A DNA stretch of 64,000 nt from Lewinellaceae bacterium (GCA_020636105.1 JACJYL010000001.1:2976001-3040000), one strand, 5' to 3'; shown: positions 1 to 9,830, counted from the stretch's first letter. The notes: generated by a model from the letters alone, not told the origin. Numbers and translations are program-made.

Positions 1-2300
1 TCATTGATCAGAGATTCCAGGCGAACCGTTTCTACCTTCGAAAAATCAAACCTGCCATCGACATCCACCATACGAAGGCGGTAAAAAATATTGGTATTGT
101 AAACCATTTCATGGTCAACAAACTGGTAATCCCCCTGACCTTTTGCTGTTACAGATCCTATTTTCTCATAAGTCTTTCCATCCCCTGACCGCTGGATTTC
201 AAAATGATCCAGATTCAGCTCATGGGCAGTTTCCCAAACGAGGTTTACTGTCGATTCCTTTGCTTCTGCTTTAAAGCTCAGCAGTTCAACCGGCAGGGTG
301 GCATCCTGTAACCAGACAGCATAACTTTTGGCCGGCAATTTTATATTGACATCGTTATTCGGGGCAAAAACGGTCAGAGTGGTATTGCTGGAATAGTTGT
401 TGGTAACTTCCGTAAAGGTTTGGCCTACGCCAAAATTGTTATTCCCATCCATGTCCGCATCAAAATTGACCCCCTGCCACATATCCACAGCGGTAGTGCC
501 GAAGTTAATGGCTACGATGACATCCTTTCCGGCAAGGCCGGCCGCCATCTGGTAAACCAATAATTTATTGGCCGCCCCCGAGTTAAAAAACTGGTGGTGC
601 GGAGTACTGTAGCGGTTCAGATTGTCCACCTTCGGAGATTGAAATATATAATCGGTATGCAAACTGATTAGCTCATCGATGCGGGATTTTAAATTGACCC
701 CGGGAGGATAATCCGTATTCGGCCTTACGCCAAAATATTCAGCATAAAATACACAAGGCAAGCCAATCTGGTTGTTGGTCAGCAAATAGGCATAGGCCAG
801 CATAGGATCATTCCAAACCGGCTCATATGCGTTTCTTAAATCGTGGTTGTTCAAAAAGGTAATTACATTATACCCATTAGCGCCAGCGGCCACCATGCCG
901 CTGTTGTAAATATCCCTGGCATCGTGGTTATTGTCGCAAACATCTTTCAATTCCTTCCGGAGACCGAAATCAAAGGCTCTCACTTTAATGGCTGCTTTTG
1001 TGGCAGGATCCATATTGCTTTCAACACTTGATACCCAATTATTAAGCGTTCCGGGGTTGCCGTCAAAATATTCCCCTACCACCATTCCCGGGTTAATCCC
1101 GCTATAATGTAGATTATCCATCAGGTCCCCTACGAAAGCAGGATCAAAATGCTTGACCGCATCCATTCTAAAACCTCGGAAGCCCACGCTGTTCCACAAC
1201 CACTTTGTCCAGTTTGTAAGGGCAGTCTGGGTTACGGCCTGACTCTGATCGTAATCGTAGAAAAACAACATGGAGTTCCAGTCTCCATCGAGTTGTTCGT
1301 AAGATGTGGTAGTGGTATTAGGCCTGAAATTCTCAAAATTCATGCTTCCCTGTCCACTGGGCATGGCTGTAAAGTCTGTGTAGGTCTGGTACTCCATTTG
1401 TCCAACTACATCAGCGGCGGCGGCAGCGTTCCAGATGCCGTAAATCCTGTGGTCAGAATAACCTCCTGTATTGCTGAGGTAGATGTATAAATTATCTCCT
1501 GCAGGGTTAAAATCCCCCGGGTTGAGGGTGAGTTTGAATTCATCCACATTACACACCATCGGGTCAGGATCGTAATCCACATGGGCATTGAAATTAACTC
1601 CCAGCGTAATTACGGTACCATTACCGGGAGTGCCACAATCGCCCCCCCCATTGGGTTCTAATTCAGAACCATCGCCAAATCCCTGCCATCCAACGGTATT
1701 CGTCTGCATATAGACCTTATAGGCATAATTATCGAACTGGGCGGCCCCCGTTTTGGAACTCACCTTAAAATAATAATCTCCTGCCCCATTACCCGAAGCA
1801 CCTCCCAATGGTAAAACACAGCGAAAACGATCAGAGGGGAAAGGATTTTTAAAGGATTGATAGTGGGTAGTGATGTAGTCTTTGACCGCGTTGTTGGTCT
1901 CCGCAGCACCACCGTCGCGGTGATTATAGATTACGTCAGCCACCGCCCCGATTCCGGCACCATTGAGGGCTGAAATTAAATTGTTCAGTTCGGTACGCGT
2001 TCCGATTCCCGTTGGGGCTGCATCTCCCAGGTCATAAATATCCCTTGGGTCGTAACCGTTGCTGCATTGACCAAATGAGGCGTTGGTGGGCGGCGGCAAC
2101 CATACGTAGGTAAAGCCTCCGTTAGCGATGCTATTCACCTGGCCCTGTAATACACTTGCCCACGTATTGGTCACTCCGTTACAGTCTTTTTTGGGATAAT
2201 CCCAGTACCAGCCCTGCATCATAAAATCCTGCCCGAAGAGTACTGAAATATTAAAAAAAATCAACAATAAAAGTCCAAAAAGTTGGATAATTTTTTTCAT
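1..2300 (-). CDS. Secreted GH13 alpha-amylase, 3' end cut off by the window edge
   Basis: This open frame starts at an ATG at 2300 and runs without a stop past base 1, so only the N-terminal part (about 766 codons) is present. It opens with a signal peptide (MKKIIQLFG...ISVLFGQ). GH13 signatures are readable: region I (DVIYNH), region II with the nucleophile Asp (GFRMDAVKH), region III with the acid/base Glu (VVGEYFDG) and region IV (FLNNHD). After the barrel comes an FN3-like stretch (HFEIQRSGDGKTYEKIGS), which in Bacteroidota commonly precedes a T9SS sorting tail; that tail would lie outside the window. The family endo-hydrolyses alpha-1,4-glucans, and secretion to the surface or medium is inferred. 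It starts 25 bp after the stop of the upstream GH13 gene, so the two are probably co-transcribed. Confidence 0.93.
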   Translation of the reverse strand, partial: MKKIIQLFGLLLLIFFNISVLFGQDFMMQGWYWDYPKKDCNGVTNTWASVLQGQVNSIANGGFTYVWLPPPTNASFGQCSNGYDPRDIYDLGDAAPTGIGTRTELNNLISALNGAGIGAVADVIYNHRDGGAAETNNAVKDYITTHYQSFKNPFPSDRFRCVLPLGGASGNGAGDYYFKVSSKTGAAQFDNYAYKVYMQTNTVGWQGFGDGSELEPNGGGDCGTPGNGTVITLGVNFNAHVDYDPDPMVCNVDEFKLTLNPGDFNPAGDNLYIYLSNTGGYSDHRIYGIWNAAAAADVVGQMEYQTYTDFTAMPSGQGSMNFENFRPNTTTTSYEQLDGDWNSMLFFYDYDQSQAVTQTALTNWTKWLWNSVGFRGFRMDAVKHFDPAFVGDLMDNLHYSGINPGMVVGEYFDGNPGTLNNWVSSVESNMDPATKAAIKVRAFDFGLRKELKDVCDNNHDARDIYNSGMVAAGANGYNVITFLNNHDLRNAYEPVWNDPMLAYAYLLTNNQIGLPCVFYAEYFGVRPNTDYPPGVNLKSRIDELISLHTDYIFQSPKVDNLNRYSTPHHQFFNSGAANKLLVYQMAAGLAGKDVIVAINFGTTAVDMWQGVNFDADMDGNNNFGVGQTFTEVTNNYSSNTTLTVFAPNNDVNIKLPAKSYAVWLQDATLPVELLSFKAEAKESTVNLVWETAHELNLDHFEIQRSGDGKTYEKIGSVTAKGQGDYQFVDHEMVYNTNIFYRLRMVDVDGRFDFSKVETVRLESLIN

Positions 2301-2325
2301 ATTAGATACTAAATAATTAGGTTAT

Positions 2326-4269
2326 TTAATTTAATAATTCTAAAACCAGGGTGCTGCTTTTATCCACCTCAATAACGTCAATTTCAGACAATATTTTTTC
2401 ACTTATAACATTTTTTGCTTTTAAAAACCCGCCCATCCGCTCTGCAAAACGAGCTGTATTCACTTTTGTTGCTTCTGCATTCGTATTCATGAGAACCATG
2501 ATGGTTTTAGTGGTATCGTACCTAAAATACACATAAACTCCGTTTTCAGGTATAAAATGCATGAGTTTCCCGTTGTACAAGGCGGGCGTGTTGCGACGAT
2601 AATTAGCCAGTTTTTTAACATAACCAAACATATCGTTCTCCGCCGCGGTTCTGTCCGAAGGATCAAATTTGTTGACCTTATCTTCTTTCCATCCCCCTGG
2701 AAAATCCTGGCGCACCTTACCATCAGGATCGGCCAAACCTGCAAAAAGTTGCTCCGTACCATAATACATGGAGGGAATGCCCCGCATGGTGAGCAGGAAA
2801 GCGATGCCGCTTTTCAGTTTATCCACCTCTTCTCCAACGGTGGAAAAGAAGCGGGACTTATCATGATTGTCCAGAAAGATCACGTTTCGCATTGGATCAT
2901 CATAGAGAAAATCCTGCGTCAGGGTATAATAAATGCGAGCCAATCCCCCTGTCCAGGACTGGGGGAGGGTCAAAGCTTCTTCAATGGCAAAATTGAGTTG
3001 AAAATCCGTGATCCCCGGAAGGTTCGAATTGTATCCTTTGGTTAACCTGTCGTTGGCGGCAAGTGTAGCCTGTACGGCGAGTTGTTGCGTCCAGGTTTCC
3101 CCAAACAACCCGATAGTCGGATATTCCTGCTGCATGCGTTTGGCCCAGTCCGACAAGAAATCCTGATCCGGAAAATACCAGGTATCAATACGGTAAGCAT
3201 CGTGGCCGGAGTATTCGGTCCACCAGATTTTATTTTGAATCAGGTAGTTGGCCAGTCTCGGGTTTTTCTGATTGAGGTCGGGCATGGTATAATCAAACCA
3301 TCCATCAAACAAATGGCTGGCATCCGATTGGGAAGCATAAGGATCGGCCACCACCGCCGAACGAAAATTGGATTTAGTAAATTCCGGCCATTGGTTGATC
3401 CAGTCCTCCTCAGGCAAATCTTTGATAAACCAGTGCTCATGACCACAATGATTGAATACGATATCCATGATGACCTTGATCCCTTTTTCGTGGCACTTTT
3501 CGACGAAAGTCCGGTACAATTCATTGCTTCCAAAGCGCTTGTCTATTTCATAATGGTCTGTGATGGCGTAACCGTGGTAGGAAGAATAAGGCTGGTCATT
3601 CTCCAGTACCGGGTTCAACCAAAGGGCGGTAACGCCCAATTCTTTAAAGTAATCGAGATGATCGAGAATCCCCTGAAGGTCTCCCCCATGGCGGAAGAAC
3701 ATTTTGTCCCGGTTTACGCCGGATTGCAGCATATCCTCGAAACTATCGTTGGTGTAATCGCCATTGGCAAAACGGTCGGGCATGACCAGGTAGATGAAAT
3801 CAGAGGCATTGAGGCCCTGTACTTTGGAAGTATCCTTTTTCCTGGCTTTGAGTTCGTAGGGATAACTTTTTTGTTGAGCTCCTTTGGTCAGGATGATATC
3901 GAAAAATCCCGGTTGGGTTCCTGGCCCTGTCTCTATTGCGATAAAAAGGTAATTGGGATTTTCCACCCGGTATACTTTACCGAGACGAACGCCGGCTTTA
4001 TCACTTAAACGCACCTCGTAGTCTCCGATCTTTTCATCGTAGATCATCACCTCAACAGTAGGATCTGCCATTCCAGTCCACCAATTTGGAGGATGCACCC
4101 TTACGCGATCTACTATTCCTCCTTCCGCCGAATAGTGCCGAAATGGAGCCACTTCCATTCCCATGGGCAGGTATTGGGTGGGATCATCATTGTAAATGGA
4201 ATCCGGTTGCCCGTGAAGGAGAAAAGCGAGTGAGATTATGTTTAGAAGTATGAGGAAAAATTTGTACAT
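2326..4269 (-). CDS. SusA-like GH13 neopullulanase/cyclomaltodextrinase
   Basis: The protein has 647 residues. After a signal peptide (MYKFFLILLNIISLAFLLHG) there is an N-terminal cyclomaltodextrinase-type beta domain (about 35-145), the GH13 barrel (about 155-560) and a C-terminal beta domain (about 575-647). Catalytic residues are visible: region I DIVFNHCG near 269-276, nucleophile D362 in YRIDTW, acid/base E391 in GLFGETW and D470 in FLDNHD. The layout and length resemble periplasmic SusA neopullulanase, which cuts maltooligosaccharides delivered by SusCD. The frame is open for another 46 codons upstream, but that extension crosses a perfect 19-bp hairpin and lacks any conserved sequence; the ATG at 4269 directly before the signal peptide is the better start. 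It sits between susD and a second amylase. Confidence 0.93.
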   Translation of the reverse strand: MYKFFLILLNIISLAFLLHGQPDSIYNDDPTQYLPMGMEVAPFRHYSAEGGIVDRVRVHPPNWWTGMADPTVEVMIYDEKIGDYEVRLSDKAGVRLGKVYRVENPNYLFIAIETGPGTQPGFFDIILTKGAQQKSYPYELKARKKDTSKVQGLNASDFIYLVMPDRFANGDYTNDSFEDMLQSGVNRDKMFFRHGGDLQGILDHLDYFKELGVTALWLNPVLENDQPYSSYHGYAITDHYEIDKRFGSNELYRTFVEKCHEKGIKVIMDIVFNHCGHEHWFIKDLPEEDWINQWPEFTKSNFRSAVVADPYASQSDASHLFDGWFDYTMPDLNQKNPRLANYLIQNKIWWTEYSGHDAYRIDTWYFPDQDFLSDWAKRMQQEYPTIGLFGETWTQQLAVQATLAANDRLTKGYNSNLPGITDFQLNFAIEEALTLPQSWTGGLARIYYTLTQDFLYDDPMRNVIFLDNHDKSRFFSTVGEEVDKLKSGIAFLLTMRGIPSMYYGTEQLFAGLADPDGKVRQDFPGGWKEDKVNKFDPSDRTAAENDMFGYVKKLANYRRNTPALYNGKLMHFIPENGVYVYFRYDTTKTIMVLMNTNAEATKVNTARFAERMGGFLKAKNVISEKILSEIDVIEVDKSSTLVLELLN

Positions 4270-4310
4270 GGCAACGGGCGTTGAATTTTTAAAAAAAGAA
4301 CAGCGAAAAG

Positions 4311-4351
4311 GCTCAGTGACGGCCTGACTTTGAGTCAGGCCGTCACTGAGC
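4311..4351 (-). other. Perfect 19-bp hairpin upstream of the susA-like gene
   Basis: Bases 4311-4329 and 4333-4351 are exact reverse complements with a 3-nt loop. In the minus-strand transcript the hairpin lies 42 nt before the susA-like ATG and after the susD terminator. A T-run follows only about 12 nt downstream, so it may be an mRNA stability or processing element rather than a simple terminator (inference). Confidence 0.6.
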
Positions 4352-4462
4352 CCCCAGCCCCCACATCTAAAAGCCGCGAGATGGTGAAATGTGACATTTT
4401 CTGGCAACTTTTTTTAAAATTTTGCCGGCTTTGAATCTATGTCCTTTTTTCATTCCACAAGG

Positions 4463-4500
4463 AATAAAAGGCCCCCGGAGCAATTCCCCGGAGGCCTTCT
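4463..4500 (-). terminator. Terminator-like hairpin after susD
   Basis: A 13-bp G+C-rich stem (4468-4480 with 4486-4498, two G-T pairs, 5-nt loop) is followed on the minus strand by TTTTATT. It starts about 25 nt after the susD stop. It probably attenuates transcription from susCD into the amylase genes. Confidence 0.7.
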
Positions 4501-4524
4501 AAAACAATTCAATAATTATAAAAA

Positions 4525-6714
4525 TCAATATCCTGTATTCTGTTCAAGGTTTGGGTTGGCCCCCAGGTCTGCAGAAGGAATCGGGAAAATATCCCTCCAG
4601 GCTTCCACTGACTTTCCTTCCATTACGCCTCCTTTCCATGCCCACTGATAATCCGTATTGCTGAATTTGCCAAAACGGATGAGATCCGTTCTTCTTTGGC
4701 ACTCCCAGTACAATTCCCGACCCCGCTCATCGAGTAGAAAATCGAGTGTCAATTCTCCTGCGGTAATATCACCTGCTGATGAATTATTGAAGGCTCTTTT
4801 ACGAACCGTGTTGAAATATCCAACTGCCGTATCCATATCTCCGCCACTTCTCATGATGGCTTCTGCTGCCATGAGGTAAATATCGGCCAGACGGAATACA
4901 GGGAAGTCTGTGTCGGTATGATCCGGATTGGAGCCCGCACTTCCATCTGAATTGACGTTCTTAAACTTATTAATGGCATAACCATCCGTAAACAGGGTCA
5001 AATCCGTAATATCAAGGTTTTGTCCGTTTTTGTAAAAAAGTCCCCTTACGTCAGTACTGGTGTTTTTTAACTGGTAGGTATAATCAGGTTTATCCAGGAA
5101 AAGGAGAATTTCGTAATTTCCCCCTTCTGCTATCACAATATTTTGACCTTCCTGGGTAAGAATACCGTCTGCATTATCATCACCGAGGTTTGCAGCCCAA
5201 TCATCATTGGCTCTGAACTTGATGGTCCCCGGATTAAGGCTGATCGTGATCTTCATAGCTTCCTTGGCAGCATCCCATTCCATGTTGGTATCAGAATCCC
5301 AACCGGTGGCGGTGGCATCTCCAAGTACACCCCATTCACGCCTTTCCATAACGTAGGTATTGTTGTTAAAATCCACCTGGACGTAATACAAACCGGCAGG
5401 ACCGGCGGTAATGGTATCTCCCATGGTCAGGGTACCGTCGCCGTCATTGTCACCAAATCCAGGAGACAAAGGATATTTGGTAATAAAGAACCGGCTATTG
5501 TCTTCAGGAAAATATTTATAACCTTCATACACTTTATTGCCACTGACAGAAGTCAGCGTGGTAGCGTTATTTGACCCATTCCAACCCTGATAATCACCAG
5601 GCATGTAAACTTTTGAATAACTGGCAGTCAATCCTTCATTAGGAGCTACCACAATACCTCCAAGATTTTGAGGGAATTTGGCTATAAATTGCTTAGTGGT
5701 CCGGGTTCCGGCCCAACCGCTGGAGACACCAGAAGCTACAGGATTCATGGATCCTCCGATACCCGCTCTGATGATAAAGGTTGTTCCACCCCAGGTCTTT
5801 GTGTTCACACCATCAAAAGTAATGGGGAAGATCACCTCATTGTTATGGTCATTGTCTGCCAGGAACAGGTTTTGATACACGGGCTCAAGGGTATATCCTC
5901 CATTAATAATTTTTTCACAATATGTTAAACAATCCGTATATCTCGGAGTGCCGGTATAAACTTCCGCATTCAGATACAATTTTGCCAGCAAAGCCCAGAC
6001 GGCTCCCTGATCCGCTCTTCCGTATTCATTGGTCCTTACCGGGGCGATCTCATTTTCAATAGCCTTAAGTTCGGACTCAATATAATTAAAAAGATCCGGA
6101 CCTTTAATTTGTTCGGGAAAGAAAGATCCAACGATGTCATCTTCTGTTACAAAGGGTACATTGCGGAAAATGTCGAGTGCGTGCCAGTAACTCAAGGCAC
6201 GAAGGAACCGTGCCTCAGCGCGGAATCCCTGTATGTCTTTCTTCAAATCACTATCCACCCCTCTTGAGTCAAGTTTGGCATCCGTTGTTTCTCTTAAAAA
6301 TTCATTGCAAAGCGGTATCTGATAAAAAATACGGCTGTAAAAAGCGTAGGTAAACCCATCGTCAGAACTCCAGTTCTGGCCATGGAAATTCAGAATGGTC
6401 TGATCATTCCAACCGATTACGGCTTCATCTGTTGTGAGTTCCTGGTGGTACCAGAGTCCTCTCAAATATTGACCGAAACCTTCATCAATGCCGGAAATAT
6501 CCGCCTGGCCGGAAGGGCCTTCCTGTCCGGAAACCGCCAATCCTGCATATAATTTTGCCAACACCTGCTTGTAGGCATTGGGATCCTCGTAAACAGAAGC
6601 CGCCGTTACAATATCCTTGTCGAGCGGGATGGTATCGAGGTCATTGAAGCAGCTGTTACAAATAAAGAGCAAGGCTGCTAATGACATTATTTTGATATAA
6701 ATAGAATGCTTCAT
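4525..6714 (-). CDS. susD: SusD/RagB starch-binding lipoprotein with two inserted SusE/F-like modules
   Basis: This is the surface glycan-binding lid that works with SusC. The N-terminus is a lipoprotein signal ending near C22. Residues about 25-365 are the helical SusD N-terminal part (FRAEARFLRALSYWHAL, AVWALLAKLYLNAEVY), and 553-729 the C-terminal part (FRLADIYLMAAEAI, LDERGRELYWECQRRTDLIR). Between them, about 367-550, sit two extra modules. The second (WGVLGDATATGWDSDT, then IKFRANDDWAANLGDD) clearly matches the repeats of the divergent gene at 9831; the first (MPGDYQGWNG) is related. Each contains a DxDxDG- or DxNxDG-type loop near 422-433 and 511-522. Total length is 729, against about 500-550 for ordinary SusD; removing the insert gives about 546. 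The gene begins 8 bp after susC ends. Confidence 0.95.
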   Translation of the reverse strand: MKHSIYIKIMSLAALLFICNSCFNDLDTIPLDKDIVTAASVYEDPNAYKQVLAKLYAGLAVSGQEGPSGQADISGIDEGFGQYLRGLWYHQELTTDEAVIGWNDQTILNFHGQNWSSDDGFTYAFYSRIFYQIPLCNEFLRETTDAKLDSRGVDSDLKKDIQGFRAEARFLRALSYWHALDIFRNVPFVTEDDIVGSFFPEQIKGPDLFNYIESELKAIENEIAPVRTNEYGRADQGAVWALLAKLYLNAEVYTGTPRYTDCLTYCEKIINGGYTLEPVYQNLFLADNDHNNEVIFPITFDGVNTKTWGGTTFIIRAGIGGSMNPVASGVSSGWAGTRTTKQFIAKFPQNLGGIVVAPNEGLTASYSKVYMPGDYQGWNGSNNATTLTSVSGNKVYEGYKYFPEDNSRFFITKYPLSPGFGDNDGDGTLTMGDTITAGPAGLYYVQVDFNNNTYVMERREWGVLGDATATGWDSDTNMEWDAAKEAMKITISLNPGTIKFRANDDWAANLGDDNADGILTQEGQNIVIAEGGNYEILLFLDKPDYTYQLKNTSTDVRGLFYKNGQNLDITDLTLFTDGYAINKFKNVNSDGSAGSNPDHTDTDFPVFRLADIYLMAAEAIMRSGGDMDTAVGYFNTVRKRAFNNSSAGDITAGELTLDFLLDERGRELYWECQRRTDLIRFGKFSNTDYQWAWKGGVMEGKSVEAWRDIFPIPSADLGANPNLEQNTGY

Positions 6715-6722
6715 TTTTTTAA

Positions 6723-9686
6723 TTATTTAGCTTTTTTAGAAAGAGAAAAGTCTGCATTTAAGCCAATGACAAACGTTCTGGGTCGTGGGTAAATGTTGTT
6801 GTCAATTCCATTGCCAATCTCCGGATCCAGCCCGTCGTATTTGGTGAGTACGAACGGATTTTGCAGGGTCGCAAATACCCGGATGCCGTGACCAATGAGT
6901 TCATTGAAGTTGTATCCCATCGTGATGTGATCCAGTCTGAGGAAATTGGCCTTTTTTACAAAATGATCACTAAAAGTCAGGTTGGACTGGTTAATGACGT
7001 TGAGGTCCACGGCAGATTGATTCACGTTCCAAAGCGTTCCTGTTGATCCATACATCCTGTTTAGATAGCCCATGTCGGTCTGAACGTTGTTGTAAACGTA
7101 GTTGCCGATAGCCGCCCTTCCCGCAAAAGAAAAGTCAAAATTACCAAGTTTCAGATTACTTGTAAAACCGATAGAGTAATCCGCTGCCGGTTTTTGGTAC
7201 CTGTATTTGTCCTGATCGTTCACGATTCCGTCTTTGTTTCTGTCTGCAAATTGTCCTTCGAGAATATTACCGCTTTCATCATACAACTGTTCGTAAACGT
7301 AAAATGAGTTTGGCGCATATCCTACGGTGTGTATTTGAATATTACTTCCTACCCCGCCGGCAATCCCTCCGACCGCAACGCCCTGGTATTCAGGATCGTC
7401 GGTAGCAGTCAGTTTGGTGATCTCCGATTGATTGTAACCGACGTTCACGGCCAGGTCCCAGGAATTTTTCTCCGTCAGGTAAGGCGTGAGGTTAAGCGTC
7501 AGTTCCACGCCCTGGTTCTCGATATTTCCAACATTGGTATTGATAAAGTTGGTCAGGTTGGTCCCGGCCGGAACTGGAATATAGTTCAACAGGTCCTTGG
7601 TATAACGCTTGTACACCTCAAGGGTACCGGACACGCGGTCTTTCACGAGGGAGAAGTCCAGTCCAACATTATAAGTGGTCGTTTCTTCCCATTTGATGTT
7701 TTCGTCGTAACCGTTAGGCCTTAGTGTTGAAATGAACTGATCCCCGAACTGGTACCTGGCATTGTCAAAGCTCAACTGATATCTCGCCAGATAAGCATAA
7801 TAATCCCCTATATCCTGTTGACCGGTTACCCCCCAGCCTGCTCTCAGTTTGACGTTGTTAAAATATTGATTTCCATTTTCGATCAACTTCACACCCAATG
7901 CTACGGCAGGGAACAATCCCCATCTGTTCTCAGGGGAGAATCTGGAAGTACCATCCCTTCTCAAAGTGAAAGTGAATAAGTATTTATCACTAAAACTGTA
8001 ATTCAACCTTCCAAAGAGGGATACCAGGTAATACTCGGCTGGATCATCTCCCGTCACGATGTTTTCCGGTGTTCTGGCGACATCTGAATTGGTGTAGGTA
8101 TTGGCTACCTTAAAATGCTGCCAGGAATAACCGGCCATCGCATCTAGAGAATGTTTTCCAAAATCCTTCTTATAATTCATGTAATATTCCAGCAGGCTGT
8201 TGTATTTGCTCTGGCTGTAAACATTATCCACCCCACCACCAGTCAACTGGTTGAAAGAAAAAGAGGCAATGGTAGGAATGTAAATGGTTCCGTTTCCTTC
8301 GGAAAAATCATAGGCCAGGTTGAGGTTGGCCCTGAGTTCCGGCAAAAAATGGAAACGATAATCGATGTTGGCGTTGGTAATATACCTGAGTACGTCAGAA
8401 TTATCATCACGCAGGTTTATCAAAGCCAAAGGATTGGTCGGAGCCAAAGAATTAGGATTGCCGTTGGGAAGCGTCCATGTGAAGAAACCTCCATAAGCAT
8501 TCCCTTCATCGTAAATTTGCTGTGTAGGGTCGAAGGAAAGTGAATTGCCAATGGCTCCTCTGTCGGCAAAGTGATTCTGTGTTTTCATCACTTTGGCATG
8601 CAATTTCACCTGCAGTTTATTGTCAAAGAATCCGGGCGTCAGGTTCACGCTTCCTGTCAAACGGTTAAAGTTATCCGTCATCAGGATACCGTTTTTATCG
8701 GAATACCCCAGGGAAACACGGTAAGGAACATTGCCCACACCACCGGAAACACTCAGGTTATGGTCGTGTGAAAAGGCTTGCTGATAAATTTCATCCTGCC
8801 AGTTCGTATTCGCATCACCCAGCAGCGCCAGGGAAGGGTGTCCTTCTCCATAATAATCGGTCAGGGTGGCTCTGTATTCATCGGCGGTCAAAACATCAAT
8901 CCTGTTGCTCGCATTGCCGAAAGAAATATTGCCATTATACCCCAGGTGGATACCGCCACCCAGGCTCCCTTTTTTGGTCGTGATCAGGATAACCCCACCA
9001 GAAGCCCTGTTTCCGTAAATGGCAGATGCAGAAGCATCCTTGAGAACGGTCATGGACTCGATGTCATTTGGATTGATCACATTCAGCGGGTTCCGGCTTC
9101 CCGAAACACCACCATTATCCAGGGGCACACCGTCAATTACGATCAAAGGATCATTAGAAGCACTGATGGAAGACTCCCCGCGCACCCTGATCCTTGATCC
9201 TCCCCCCGGGCTACCGTCCGTGGTAATAGTCACCCCGGCGATTTTTCCGGCGAGCAACTCCTGGGGTCCTGTAATGGATCCTTTGTTAAAATCTTTGGAA
9301 GTCACCGATTGGAGTGAACCCGTGGCATCACTTCTCTTCACCGTACCGTAACCGATAACGATCACCTCATCAAGCGCCACCCCGGAAGAAAGCAACACGT
9401 CAATAATATTCGATTCTCCAATGGCAATTTCCTGGCTTTCAAACCCTGTGTAACTGAATACCAGGGTCTTTACTTCGGCAGGGATCTCCAGTTCGTACTT
9501 CCCGTCAAAGTCGGTAACTGTACCATTTAAGGTCTCCCTGGCTAAAACGTTCACCCCGAAAAGGGGCTCTCCGGTACTCGCATCTGTTATGGTACCGGTT
9601 ATGGTTCTCTGACCAAAAATAAATAAAGGCATGCCCAGAATAAACAGGATCAGCATCCCTCTACCTGAAAGTCTATTTTTACCCAT
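6723..9686 (-). CDS. susC: SusC/RagA TonB-dependent outer-membrane transporter
   Basis: The protein is 987 residues from the ATG at 9686, which immediately precedes a basic, then hydrophobic signal peptide (MGKNRLSGRGMLILFILG); an in-frame ATG at 9725 gives a less likely 13-residue extension. Domains in order: signal, carboxypeptidase-regulatory-like beta domain (ITGTITDASTGEPLFGVNVL), TonB box region (LDEVIVIGYGTVKRSD), plug (LLAGKIAGVTIT, RIRVRGESSI, DPLIVIDGVPLDNG, VLKDASASAIYGNRASGG) and a long beta-barrel ending near FVIGLNADFSLSKK. It imports oligosaccharides captured by the adjacent SusD lipoprotein, powered by TonB. Both the SusD partner and the downstream amylases point to alpha-glucans as substrate (inference). 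Confidence 0.96.
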   Translation of the reverse strand: MGKNRLSGRGMLILFILGMPLFIFGQRTITGTITDASTGEPLFGVNVLARETLNGTVTDFDGKYELEIPAEVKTLVFSYTGFESQEIAIGESNIIDVLLSSGVALDEVIVIGYGTVKRSDATGSLQSVTSKDFNKGSITGPQELLAGKIAGVTITTDGSPGGGSRIRVRGESSISASNDPLIVIDGVPLDNGGVSGSRNPLNVINPNDIESMTVLKDASASAIYGNRASGGVILITTKKGSLGGGIHLGYNGNISFGNASNRIDVLTADEYRATLTDYYGEGHPSLALLGDANTNWQDEIYQQAFSHDHNLSVSGGVGNVPYRVSLGYSDKNGILMTDNFNRLTGSVNLTPGFFDNKLQVKLHAKVMKTQNHFADRGAIGNSLSFDPTQQIYDEGNAYGGFFTWTLPNGNPNSLAPTNPLALINLRDDNSDVLRYITNANIDYRFHFLPELRANLNLAYDFSEGNGTIYIPTIASFSFNQLTGGGVDNVYSQSKYNSLLEYYMNYKKDFGKHSLDAMAGYSWQHFKVANTYTNSDVARTPENIVTGDDPAEYYLVSLFGRLNYSFSDKYLFTFTLRRDGTSRFSPENRWGLFPAVALGVKLIENGNQYFNNVKLRAGWGVTGQQDIGDYYAYLARYQLSFDNARYQFGDQFISTLRPNGYDENIKWEETTTYNVGLDFSLVKDRVSGTLEVYKRYTKDLLNYIPVPAGTNLTNFINTNVGNIENQGVELTLNLTPYLTEKNSWDLAVNVGYNQSEITKLTATDDPEYQGVAVGGIAGGVGSNIQIHTVGYAPNSFYVYEQLYDESGNILEGQFADRNKDGIVNDQDKYRYQKPAADYSIGFTSNLKLGNFDFSFAGRAAIGNYVYNNVQTDMGYLNRMYGSTGTLWNVNQSAVDLNVINQSNLTFSDHFVKKANFLRLDHITMGYNFNELIGHGIRVFATLQNPFVLTKYDGLDPEIGNGIDNNIYPRPRTFVIGLNADFSLSKKAK

Positions 9687-9743
9687 GATATAAAATTTTA
9701 TAAAAATTAAGTGTCTTAGTGTCAAAGATACACTAAAATTTGA

Positions 9744-9751
9744 TATATTTG
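9744..9751 (+). promoter_or_regulatory. Candidate -7 box for the five-module starch-binding gene
   Basis: TATATTTG fits TAnnTTTG and lies 80 nt upstream of the ATG at 9831. No TTG is found at the expected -33 spacing, so the call rests on one box only. Divergent arrangement with susC suggests shared control. Confidence 0.35.
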
Positions 9752-9792
9752 TGAATCACACTTGGTGAAATTTGTATTTTTCACCATTTTTA

Positions 9793-9800
9793 CAAAGGTA
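9793..9800 (-). promoter_or_regulatory. Candidate -7 box for the susC operon
   Basis: The minus strand reads TACCTTTG, matching the Bacteroidota -7 consensus TAnnTTTG, about 107 nt upstream of the susC start. A TTT lies about 20 nt further upstream in place of the usual TTG. A second match, TATCTTTG at 9723-9730, lies closer (37 nt from the ATG), so the true start site is undecided. Confidence 0.4.
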
Positions 9801-9830
9801 ATTTGTTCTTTAACTTAAATAAACTATACC

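Noticed and set aside
3082..4008. 308-codon plus-strand ORF opposite the susA-like gene
   Set aside because: Antisense shadow; the opposite strand carries complete GH13 motifs.
4270..4407. 46-codon N-terminal extension of the susA-like protein
   Set aside because: The extension spans a perfect hairpin and precedes a good signal peptide start at 4269.
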